Position numbers and translations under genes: made by a program | In this document: piece by piece, positions 1 through 6,171 of the stretch | Layout of the letters: each line of letters starts with the position of its first letter | How positions within the stretch are numbered: position 1 is the stretch's first letter | Notes under the pieces: model-generated | Told to the model about the DNA's origin: nothing | Databases searched by the model: none | The model's input: only the letters and a program-made list of their open reading frames with translations | Source: an uncultured Bacteroidales bacterium | GTDB lineage: Bacteria > Bacteroidota > Bacteroidia > Bacteroidales > F082 | Assembly (NCBI GenBank): GCA_937884015.1 | Contig: CALGBV010000035.1 | Coordinates: 1-6,601 of the forward strand | Length of the DNA: 6,601 bases | Direction of reading: 5' to 3'

Positions 1-425
1 TGTCTTTTCCTGAGAAGATGGGCCATTGCCTTGCACGCCGCTACACTCGGCAGGAACCAATATGTGTGTTGCAAATAGCTGAGCAGACGTGAATCCGAGA
101 ACGGCATAGGTGGCTTCTCCGTGCCGAGCTTCAGCTCTGTGACGATGTTTTCAATATAGGCTCCGCGAATGAGATCCAGCCATTTCTGGACATAATCTTC
201 GTGCAGGAAGCCTGTCTTATCAGCCCGGAAGAATTCGTTAAGGTCAAACTCGTCAAACTCTCCTTGTTCCGCAATTTCCCTGATCTGGTCTGGAAGCCTA
301 TAGGTAAGCATGACCATCTTCGGGAGGGCGGCATACGGGTTTTTGCCACCCTCCCATTTTGATTTTGCCTCCTGCTCGTCTGCGTATGTCCAGTTGTATA
401 TCTGCTCCTCGATGAATTCACCGGA
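1..425 (-). CDS. SF2 helicase / restriction-subunit-like protein, internal fragment (5' end lost, 3' end off window)
   Basis: Read on the minus strand, the frame is open from an in-frame stop at 456-458 down to base 1, about 140 codons with no usable start, so simple start-to-stop ORF calling misses it. The protein reads like a real one: SGEFIEEQIYNWTYADEQ, then NPYAALPKM, then GEFDEFDLNEFF, then EDYVQKWLDLIRG, then HTYWFLPSVAACKAMAHLL near the edge. From memory, the SGEF..E.QI.NWTY stretch follows the helicase 'TPF' motif in large DEAD/DEAH or type III restriction-like proteins of mobile and defence regions. The WFLP stretch resembles the start of the second RecA-like lobe. The first RecA lobe (Walker A and B) is missing because the frame breaks near 425 and turns into the opposite-strand surface-protein gene. 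Coding status is well supported. The exact family is an inference from motif recall. Confidence 0.62.
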
Positions 426-432
426 ACAAACT
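414..432. other. Head-to-head junction of two 5'-truncated genes (probable chimeric or rearrangement breakpoint)
   Basis: Left of about 425 the minus strand encodes a helicase-like protein. Right of it the plus strand encodes a T9SS surface protein. In both, convincing family-like sequence continues right up to this point and neither has a start codon, signal peptide or promoter here. On the minus strand the last convincing residues are SGEF (414-425). On the plus strand the first are about TNCHIAYRYTSTE (426 onward). An EcoRI-type GAATTC lies at 414-419, but the same hexamer occurs elsewhere in the window, so it may be chance. The join could be a misassembly, a cloning chimera or a true deletion or inversion. 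Confidence 0.6.
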
Positions 433-1940
433 GCCACATTGCCTACAGATACACTTCAACGGAAACCGAAGCCGCCGGTTGGGAAATCGATGACATTATG
501 CTGACCTCTGGCGTCAACACCATGCCAATCATTATGGCTGCACCTAATTATATTAATGGCTTCAGCTACACTTACGGCGAAGGTCCATCAGAAGCCACCA
601 CTTACGAACTGAGTGCCGCCAACCTTGACGGCGAAGGCGAAATCATGCTCCTCGTCACCGAAGGCTTCGAAATCTCCTTGGACGATGAAACCTACGGCGA
701 AGAACTTGAAATTGCATACGCTGACGGTGTCATCACTGACCAGCCTGTCACGGTTTATGTCCGCATGAGCGAAGACCTTGAAATCGGTGAATACGAAGCT
801 GTCATCATGCACGAAGGCGGCAATGCTTACACCGAAGTCGACCTTGCCGGTGAAGTCATCAGTGCCGAACAACCTTACATCGATGCTTTCATGCCAATGT
901 ATATCCAAGGCAATAATGGCAGCAACAACAACCGCGTTCCGGTCGCCATTGCCGTTTACCTTGAAAACCTCGAGCCGAACACCACTTACCGTTACACCAA
1001 CCAATTCGTTGACGCCAATGACGGCGAAAGCGTTGCTGGTGCCGGTAATGTGATTTATGCTGACATTGATGGTTTCTACCGTTCGACCAGTCCAAGTCTC
1101 TCAACTGAAGGCGGTTACGGTGAATTCACCACTGACGAAGCGGGCGAAGGTTTCGCATGGTTCATCAACGAACCTACGGCCAACACCCGTTTCACTCCTG
1201 GCAATCAGGTCTTCCTCCGCATCCGCATCAACGATGGTCATGATGGTACCACTGTCGACCAAATCTTCACAACCGAAGATTATGCCACGGTTCTCAATTT
1301 CGGTACAGAAAACGTTGAATATCAAGGCACTGCATTCTATGCCAAGAGCATCGAAGAACCAATGAATTTCGTCATGATGTTCTCAAGCGACTATGACTGG
1401 CGTCCGACTTACTCAACCAGCATTGAAACCACTGGCGTTGATTATGCAAGCATCAACCAATATGCTGATTTCTACAAAGAGGAAGTTGCCGGCAAAGATG
1501 GTTACTTCGGCGGCATCATCCCGAATGTCAACGAAGACGGCATCAACATCATCTGGGTTCTTGATGAGGAAAGCTACATCATCGGCGAATACTACACTGA
1601 AAACGGTGATGGCGTTTGGGGCGATGCTCAGACATCTAACCCACAAGGCGGTCTTGATGATATTGTTTTCATTGACCTCAGCGAATTAAGCGTTGATGAG
1701 AACGTTGACACAACAGTTGATGTTCAGATTTGGAACACCAAGGATGAAATCATCGTTGAAAACCACGACAATGCACGCTACAGCATGATGGTTTACAACA
1801 TTCTCGGTCAACCGGTGATGGCCACTGAAATCCAAGGCAACAGCACACAGCGCTTCAGCCACAATTTCGCTGCCGGCCTTTACATCGTGACCATGCAGAA
1901 CAACGAAAACAAGGTTTCCGCAAAGATTATCGTCAGATAA
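426..1940 (+). CDS. T9SS-secreted surface protein with Ig-like domain and C-terminal sorting domain, N-terminally truncated
   Basis: An ATG at 498 gives 480 residues, but protein-like sequence is already present in frame before it: YRYTSTETEAAGWEIDDI (444-497) is the typical end of a jelly-roll 'choice-of-anchor J'/MAM-like domain. The ATG is therefore an internal Met and the true N-terminus, with its signal peptide, is absent. Counting from that Met, residues 15-115 look like a Bacteroidetes Ig-like/BACON-like repeat (FSYTYGEGPS, FEISL, VYVRM, LAGEV). Residues 118-405 form an unrecognised middle part. Residues 407-480 are a T9SS type A sorting domain, with VYNILGQPV, GLYIV and the ending KVSAKIIVR. 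The product should cross the outer membrane through the type IX machinery and be released or anchored at the cell surface. It is very acidic with almost no Lys or Arg in the first 115 residues. No catalytic motif is visible, so the role (adhesin, binding or enzyme accessory module) stays open. The gene ends at TAA and is followed by a strong terminator. Confidence 0.85.
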   Translation, partial: TNCHIAYRYTSTETEAAGWEIDDIMLTSGVNTMPIIMAAPNYINGFSYTYGEGPSEATTYELSAANLDGEGEIMLLVTEGFEISLDDETYGEELEIAYADGVITDQPVTVYVRMSEDLEIGEYEAVIMHEGGNAYTEVDLAGEVISAEQPYIDAFMPMYIQGNNGSNNNRVPVAIAVYLENLEPNTTYRYTNQFVDANDGESVAGAGNVIYADIDGFYRSTSPSLSTEGGYGEFTTDEAGEGFAWFINEPTANTRFTPGNQVFLRIRINDGHDGTTVDQIFTTEDYATVLNFGTENVEYQGTAFYAKSIEEPMNFVMMFSSDYDWRPTYSTSIETTGVDYASINQYADFYKEEVAGKDGYFGGIIPNVNEDGINIIWVLDEESYIIGEYYTENGDGVWGDAQTSNPQGGLDDIVFIDLSELSVDENVDTTVDVQIWNTKDEIIVENHDNARYSMMVYNILGQPVMATEIQGNSTQRFSHNFAAGLYIVTMQNNENKVSAKIIVR

Positions 1941-1961
1941 TCCGTTCTGAAACAGAATCTG

Positions 1962-1995
1962 AAAAGGGCGTGTCGGGGTTCCGGCACGCCCTTTT
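1962..1995. terminator. Strong bidirectional intrinsic terminator
   Basis: Arms 1962-1972 (AAAAGGGCGTG) and 1985-1995 (CACGCCCTTTT) pair perfectly over 11 bp. The stem extends through a T-G wobble and CGG/CCG to a GGTT loop at 1977-1980. A T-run (1992-1996) follows on the plus strand and the A-run at 1962-1965 gives a T-run on the minus strand. It therefore fits termination of the surface-protein gene from the left and of the convergent nuclease unit from the right. Confidence 0.9.
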
Positions 1996-2039
1996 TGGAT
2001 CATTGCGTTTGAGATGCGTAAATCGCAAAAACGAGTTTT

Positions 2040-2059
2040 AGACGCGATGAATCGCGTCT
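2040..2059. repeat. Short extragenic palindrome (REP-like)
   Basis: AGACGCGAT (2040-2048) and ATCGCGTCT (2051-2059) form a 9-bp perfect inverted repeat around a 2-base centre, followed by CTACAAG. It lies between the shared terminator and the stop codon of the minus-strand 114-residue gene. From memory, near-identical AGACGCGAT/ATCGCGTCTCTAC palindromes recur between genes in many Bacteroidetes and environmental assemblies, which suggests a dispersed REP or MITE-like element. Only one copy is visible here. It lacks a directly adjoining T-run, so it is not called a terminator. Confidence 0.55.
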
Positions 2060-2078
2060 CTACAAGGGTAAACTTCGC

Positions 2079-2423
2079 TTATGCGTCGTCCTCCTTGTCT
2101 AAATTTCCCAATTCCTCATCGAACATCCGCTTGTGAGCTAGATATTCTTCCATATTGAAACATTTGAGGTATTGCAAGTAGTTTTTGTAATCCTCAATTG
2201 CATTGGCATTGCCGAAACCAACGCCTTCAAGAATGTTATCGGCATAATTCCAATCCAGTTTGTTTACGTCCGTTTCGTGACGAAACATAGCACGATATAA
2301 ACACACAGCACTTCGTAAATTACAATCATCCTGCATTTCAATCAGTTGCGATATGCTTTCGACAAGGTTTTCAAATGCTGGATCTTTGGTTGTATTTCTG
2401 CCGTTTTCCTCGTTTTTGTTCAT
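2079..2423 (-). CDS. Hypothetical small acidic protein (114 aa) downstream of YhcG-type nuclease
   Basis: I do not recognise this family. The 114-residue product is acidic (about 24 Asp/Glu against 12 Lys/Arg), with no signal peptide or membrane segment, and looks mostly helical and cytoplasmic. It has a polar N-terminus (NKNEENGRN), a central stretch SAVCLYRAMFRHETDVNKLDWNY and a highly charged C-terminus ending KEDDA. The ATG (2421-2423) starts one base after the TGA of the nuclease gene (TGATATG), so the two are almost certainly cotranscribed and translationally coupled. That supports the gene being real and suggests a partner, modulator or inhibitor of the nuclease, although the sequence itself shows no such function. 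The palindrome and the bidirectional terminator lie downstream. It may simply be an uncharacterised passenger. Confidence 0.75.
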   Translation of the reverse strand: MNKNEENGRNTTKDPAFENLVESISQLIEMQDDCNLRSAVCLYRAMFRHETDVNKLDWNYADNILEGVGFGNANAIEDYKNYLQYLKCFNMEEYLAHKRMFDEELGNLDKEDDA

Positions 2424-2424
2424 A

Positions 2425-3576
2425 TCAAATCTGCTTGTTATGTTTCATTTCAAAGATTAGTTTCTGCTGTTCAATTTCACGCCTCAATTCTTCCTTTGTT
2501 GGCATATAGGTAAGATATTTAGCCTGAAACAACTGCTCGCTATCATGCAACACACTATAACGAGCCATATCTTCGCTCGTATTGGAGCATAGCAATAAAC
2601 CTATGGTTGGATTATCACCTTCAGTACGTTTCAATTGGTCGTACATACGGACATACATATCCATTTGTCCCACATCTTGATGTGTTATTTGACTGGTTTT
2701 CAAGTCTATCAAGAAAAAACATTTCAAAATGTAATTATAGAAAACCAAGTCAATATAGAAATCACCCATATCAGTCCTGATATGCTGCTGCCGACCGACA
2801 AAGGCAAACCCCTTACCTAATTCCATGATGAAACCCTGAATGTGTGAAATAATGCTTCCCTCCAATTCCGATTCTGTAAAATCAATGTTTTGAGCTAACC
2901 CAAGAAACTCAGCCACCATCGGATTCTTGATAAATTCCAGCTTATCTTGTTGAAAAGAAACCGTCAGTTTGTGCATTTCATCTACAACATCCTGCTTATT
3001 TTGCGATTGCAGCAAACGATAATAATACTGTGAACCAATGTTGCGATGAAGAGTTTTAACAGACCACTGTTCAAGAGCTGTCTCATTAAGATACCACATT
3101 CTGGCAGATAAATCATCAACACGCATCAACCGCTCATAATGACTCCAACTGACATTCGGATAGAACGGAATCTCTGATTGGGCAGATGCCGTCTGCCCTA
3201 TTAGTTTTTGAGGTATTTGTAATTGGGCAGACAATGCCTGCCCAATTGCTAAAGTTTTGAATATCTGATAAAATTTAACGAAGCTCTTGACATTTGTGAT
3301 GGAATACCCTTTGCCAAACTCTTGCATTAATGTTTCAGAAGCGAGCTTAACGACATACGTCCCATAATCAGCACGGAGTTTTCCTTTCTTTTCTTGTTCA
3401 ACAATGCGTTTGCCAATCAACCAGTTACTTGCCACTTGAGCAAGATTTACCGATTTGAATGCATACTCCTTTGCTGACAACACAATAGTTTTCAAGTCGC
3501 TGACAAATTGTAATTCATCAGAGTTTAGTATATCTTGAGCGTTTGACGTACTTTGAGTCTTTTTATCCTTATCCAT
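2425..3576 (-). CDS. PD-(D/E)XK nuclease family protein, YhcG/DUF1016 type
   Basis: The product is 383 residues from the ATG at 3574-3576. A TTG at 3586-3588 in the same frame would add four residues but is less likely. Residues 20-110 match the DUF1016 N-terminal, DNA-binding-like region, with W52-x-x-G55-x-x-I-V-E60 and F-G-x-G-Y-S (87-92). Residues 111-140 are a low-complexity linker holding a 15-residue tandem repeat, and NVSWSHY follows at 141-147. The C-terminal domain is a PD-(D/E)XK nuclease fold: GFAFVGRQ (256-263), FYIDLVFYN (273-281) and FFLIDLK (287-293). D276, D291 and K293 are the likely catalytic residues, with E239 as a possible upstream acid. Proteins of this family are cytoplasmic, predicted DNA nucleases and often sit beside restriction-modification or other defence genes; no such partner is visible here apart from the coupled small gene. 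Sampled stretches are more AT-rich than much of cca, which is compatible with horizontal acquisition but not proof. Confidence 0.9.
   Translation of the reverse strand: MDKDKKTQSTSNAQDILNSDELQFVSDLKTIVLSAKEYAFKSVNLAQVASNWLIGKRIVEQEKKGKLRADYGTYVVKLASETLMQEFGKGYSITNVKSFVKFYQIFKTLAIGQALSAQLQIPQKLIGQTASAQSEIPFYPNVSWSHYERLMRVDDLSARMWYLNETALEQWSVKTLHRNIGSQYYYRLLQSQNKQDVVDEMHKLTVSFQQDKLEFIKNPMVAEFLGLAQNIDFTESELEGSIISHIQGFIMELGKGFAFVGRQQHIRTDMGDFYIDLVFYNYILKCFFLIDLKTSQITHQDVGQMDMYVRMYDQLKRTEGDNPTIGLLLCSNTSEDMARYSVLHDSEQLFQAKYLTYMPTKEELRREIEQQKLIFEMKHNKQI
3180..3247. repeat. Duplicated palindromic unit inside the nuclease gene linker
   Basis: Two inverted repeats lie 22 bases apart. GGGCAGA (3180-3186) pairs with TCTGCCC (3192-3198). 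AATTGGGCAG (3221-3230) pairs perfectly with CTGCCCAATT (3238-3247) around a 7-base loop. They are related copies with a 45-bp period: on the coding strand they encode IGQALSAQLQIP and then IGQTASAQSEIP at residues 111-122 and 126-137. The unit therefore looks like an in-frame tandem duplication in the flexible linker between the DNA-binding-like and nuclease domains, and could change copy number without breaking the frame. Confidence 0.75.
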
Positions 3577-3700
3577 AATTCCATGCAATTATACCTGATA
3601 TCAATTCGTTTTCGACTAATCTTTATCCTCTATCAAATTTTAATCAAGCAAAAATAATGATTTAACAAATCCAATACCCTGCATTTCGCTAAAAAAAGCC

Positions 3701-3708
3701 TAACTTTG
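3701..3708 (+). promoter_or_regulatory. Bacteroidetes-type -7 promoter box for cca-miaA
   Basis: TAACTTTG matches the TAnnTTTG -7 consensus of the Bacteroidetes primary sigma factor. Transcription would start near 3714, leaving a leader of about 13 bases before the ATG at 3727. No convincing -33 TTTG is visible at the usual 19-21 base spacing, so the call rests on the -7 box and its placement in the 150-base divergent gap. Because the box overlaps the in-frame TTG at 3706, it argues against starting the protein there. Confidence 0.55.
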
Positions 3709-3726
3709 CAGTCTGAAATCATAATC

Positions 3727-5208
3727 ATGCAATACGACTTTACGAAACATATAGAAAGCCCGATTTTTAAGGTCATCGCACAAGCCAGCAAGCTGCTCGG
3801 CTACCGCAGTTATGTGATTGGCGGCTATGTGCGCGACATTTTGCTTCGCCGTCCTTCAAACGACATCGACGTGGTGACCGTTGGCAGCGGCATCACGTTG
3901 GCGAAAAAAGTCGCCGCCATGCTGCCCGGCAAGAAGGAAGCCAAGTATTACGGCGCTTTCGGCACGGCAATGATTAATTATAAAGGTATGGAAGTCGAGT
4001 TTGTGGGCGCGCGCCGCGAGTCGTACGACCGCAACAGCCGCAAGCCTGTGGTAGAAGACGGCACTTTGGAAGACGACCAGAACCGCCGCGATTTCACCAT
4101 CAACGCGATGGCTATCAGCCTCAACGAAGACGATTTCGGCACTTTCGTCGACCCGTTCAACGGCATGGGCGACTTGGAGGAACTCACCATACGTACCCCA
4201 CTCGACCCTGACATCACCTATTCCGACGACCCGCTGCGCATGATGCGCGCCATACGCTTTGCCTCGCAGTTGCATTTCTATATCGAAGCGGAATCCTTCG
4301 AATCCATCAAACGCAACGCCGAGCGCATCAAAATCGTTTCGATGGAACGCATCACCGAAGAACTGAATAAAATCATTCTTTCCAAGCAACCATCCATCGG
4401 TTTCAAGTTATTGGATGAAAGCGGTTTGCTGAAACTGATATTTCCGCAACTGGTGCAACTGAAAGGTGTGGAAACCGTCAACGGACGAGGCCATAAGGAC
4501 AATTTCCTGCACACCTTGCAAGTCCTCGACCAAGTGGCCGAAGTGAGCAATGACCTCTGGCTGCGTTGGGCAGCAATTTTGCACGACATCGCCAAACCTC
4601 AGACTAAACGCTGGGAAGAAGGCACAGGCTGGACTTTCCACGGGCACGAGTTCAAAGGCTCGAAAATGGTGCCTAAGATATTCACGGCCATGAAGTTGCC
4701 CCTGAATGAAAAGATGAAATACGTGCAGAAACTTGTGCTGTTGCATCTGCGTCCCATCGTGCTCGCCGAAGACATCGTGACTGACTCCGCCGTCCGCCGT
4801 CTGCTTTTCGATGCGGGCGACGACATCGATGACTTGATGCTCCTTTGCCATGCCGACATCACCTCAAAGAACGAAGAAAAAATCCGCAAATACCACAAGA
4901 ATTTCGAAATCGTTCAGGAAAAACTGAAGGAAATCGAAGCAAAAGACCATCTCCGCAACTGGCAGCCGCCCGTCGACGGCACGGTCATTATGGAAACCTT
5001 TGGACTGCCGCAAAGCCGTGAAGTCGGTGTCATCAAAAATGCCATTCGCGAAGCTATTTTGGACGGCGTCATCGGCAATAATTTCACTGAAGCATACGCT
5101 TTTATGAAAGCCGAAGGCGAAAAATTAGGTTTGAAAGTCGTCAAAGAAATCACTGAGCCTGTGGCAGTTGCATCCAATGGTCCTGTGCCTCAAAAACTGA
5201 ACGACTGA
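3727..5208 (+). CDS. cca: CCA tRNA nucleotidyltransferase with HD domain
   Basis: The enzyme adds or repairs the 3'-terminal CCA of tRNAs from CTP and ATP in the cytoplasm. It has 493 residues from the ATG at 3727. A TTG at 3706 would add seven residues but lies in the promoter box. The N-terminal pol-beta-type head shows GGYVRD (32-37), the metal-binding pair D46/D48 in NDIDVV, E91 in VEFVGAR and RRDFTIN (120-126). DDPLRMMRAIRFASQL (167-182) is the neck motif corresponding to the EDxxR region of class II enzymes. A C-terminal HD domain follows, with H262, the H286-D287 pair in LHDIAKP, and FHGHE (304-308), usually linked to phosphohydrolase activity on tRNA ends. The same family includes poly(A) polymerases, which motifs alone do not fully exclude, but a CCA role is the usual one in Bacteroidetes. 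The TGA overlaps the miaA ATG by one base (TGATG), indicating coupling. Confidence 0.92.
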   Translation: MQYDFTKHIESPIFKVIAQASKLLGYRSYVIGGYVRDILLRRPSNDIDVVTVGSGITLAKKVAAMLPGKKEAKYYGAFGTAMINYKGMEVEFVGARRESYDRNSRKPVVEDGTLEDDQNRRDFTINAMAISLNEDDFGTFVDPFNGMGDLEELTIRTPLDPDITYSDDPLRMMRAIRFASQLHFYIEAESFESIKRNAERIKIVSMERITEELNKIILSKQPSIGFKLLDESGLLKLIFPQLVQLKGVETVNGRGHKDNFLHTLQVLDQVAEVSNDLWLRWAAILHDIAKPQTKRWEEGTGWTFHGHEFKGSKMVPKIFTAMKLPLNEKMKYVQKLVLLHLRPIVLAEDIVTDSAVRRLLFDAGDDIDDLMLLCHADITSKNEEKIRKYHKNFEIVQEKLKEIEAKDHLRNWQPPVDGTVIMETFGLPQSREVGVIKNAIREAILDGVIGNNFTEAYAFMKAEGEKLGLKVVKEITEPVAVASNGPVPQKLND

Positions 5209-6101
5209 TGAAGACCTTGGTCGTCATAGCAGGCCCTACAGCTTCGGGCAAAACCGCCTTTTCCATTGCTTTGGCAAAGGCTTTGGACACGGTCATCATT
5301 TCTGCCGACAGCCGTCAGTTTTACAAGGAAATGAGCATCGGCACGGCTGCACCTACACCAGATGAATTAAGTCAGGCAAAGCATTATAATGTCCACAATA
5401 TCAGCATTGAAGACAAGTGCGATGTTGCTGAATATGAAAAAGATGTGCTTAATCTTTTGAACACGCTTTTCAAAGAACACGATTTTGTGATTCTTACCGG
5501 CGGTTCAGGATTGTTTATTGATGCAGTTTGCAATGGCATTGATGAGATGCCCGACATTACGGCAGAAACCAGAGAAAAAGTGGAAAAACTTTACCGCGAA
5601 GGCGGATTAAGAGTCTTGCAGAATGTCGTGCAACAGCTTGACCCTGAATATTTTTCCATCGTCGACCAACAGAATCCCCGCCGTTTGCAACGCGCCTTGG
5701 AAGTCTGTCTGCAAACAGGAAAAACCTTTACATCCTATCGCCAAAGGCAAGCCGCACCGCGCGAGTTCAACATCATCAAGTTTGCATTGCTATGGGACCG
5801 TGAAACACTCAACCAGCGCATTGATATGCGCGTTGATTTGATGATGGAACAAGGCCTTATGGCAGAAGCACAAAACCTCTACCCTATGCGCCATCTGAAC
5901 GCCTTAAACACAGTCGGTTACAAGGAATTGTTTGCCTATTTCGATGGCAATTGCACTTTGAAGGAAGCCGTTGAGCAAATCAAGATTCACACACACCAAT
6001 ACGCCAAACGGCAGATGACCTGGCTGCGTAAGGACGACAGTTACATTTGGGTGAAACCGAATGAGTTAGACAAAGTGATGGATTCCATCCATGCCAAATG
6101 A
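5208..6101 (+). CDS. miaA: tRNA dimethylallyltransferase (MiaA)
   Basis: MiaA transfers a dimethylallyl group from DMAPP to N6 of A37 in tRNAs that read UNN codons, giving i6A, the precursor of ms2i6A. The 297-residue length is normal for the family. Visible motifs are the P-loop GPTASGKT (9-16), DSRQFYKEMSIGTAAPT (34-50), where the commoner form has Met in place of Arg36, GGSGLFIDAV (98-107), and the later NPRRLQRALE and GKTFTSYR segments of the substrate-binding region. D34 corresponds to the conserved catalytic Asp. The start ATG shares its A with the TGA of cca, so translation should depend on the upstream gene; no separate promoter is evident. Both products act on tRNA, making a compact tRNA-maturation operon. 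The stop codon runs straight into a terminator. Confidence 0.96.
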   Translation: MKTLVVIAGPTASGKTAFSIALAKALDTVIISADSRQFYKEMSIGTAAPTPDELSQAKHYNVHNISIEDKCDVAEYEKDVLNLLNTLFKEHDFVILTGGSGLFIDAVCNGIDEMPDITAETREKVEKLYREGGLRVLQNVVQQLDPEYFSIVDQQNPRRLQRALEVCLQTGKTFTSYRQRQAAPREFNIIKFALLWDRETLNQRIDMRVDLMMEQGLMAEAQNLYPMRHLNALNTVGYKELFAYFDGNCTLKEAVEQIKIHTHQYAKRQMTWLRKDDSYIWVKPNELDKVMDSIHAK

Positions 6102-6128
6102 AAAAAGGAAGCGATTGCTTCCTTTTTT
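6101..6128. terminator. Bidirectional intrinsic terminator between miaA and dnaN
   Basis: AAAAAAGGAAGC (6101-6112) and GCTTCCTTTTTT (6117-6128) form a perfect 12-bp stem around a GATT loop. The first A of the left arm is the last base of the miaA TGA. The stem is A-rich on one side and T-rich on the other, so either transcript ends in a U-run and the element can serve both miaA and the convergent dnaN. Confidence 0.9.
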
Positions 6129-6171
6129 CGTTTATTAATCGTTTTGTGCAGCAAATAGCTGCTCAAAGTAT

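Noticed and set aside
414..419. EcoRI site at the join as proof of a cloning chimera
   Set aside because: GAATTC also occurs near 235 and near 1122, so its presence at the join is suggestive only.
131..439. Minus-strand ORF of 102 codons starting MWQF
   Set aside because: It overlaps the helicase-like frame in another register and lacks its coherent motifs. It is rich in Ser, Arg and Thr as out-of-frame readings often are.
310..504. Plus-strand ORF of 64 codons crossing the join
   Set aside because: It is antisense to the helicase-like fragment, in a different frame from the surface-protein gene, and spans the breakpoint. The composition is not protein-like.
588..2003. Several long minus-strand open frames opposite the surface-protein gene
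   Set aside because: The strong GAA and TTC/GGC codon bias of the plus-strand gene leaves the opposite strand free of stops. The products show no domain pattern.
3577..3690. Possible minus-strand promoter for the nuclease unit (AAAATTTG or TATAAT-like stretches)
   Set aside because: The region is AT-rich, the best -7 match has a mismatch, and the candidate TTTG lies 24 bases away instead of 19-21. A promoter must be near, but I cannot place it.
3856..4898. Long minus-strand open frames opposite cca
   Set aside because: They are shadows of a well-identified conserved gene with intact catalytic motifs.
6148..6162. GCAGC-AAATA-GCTGC hairpin after dnaN
   Set aside because: The stem is only 5 bp with no T-run on either side. 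The 6101-6128 terminator already explains the end of both transcripts.
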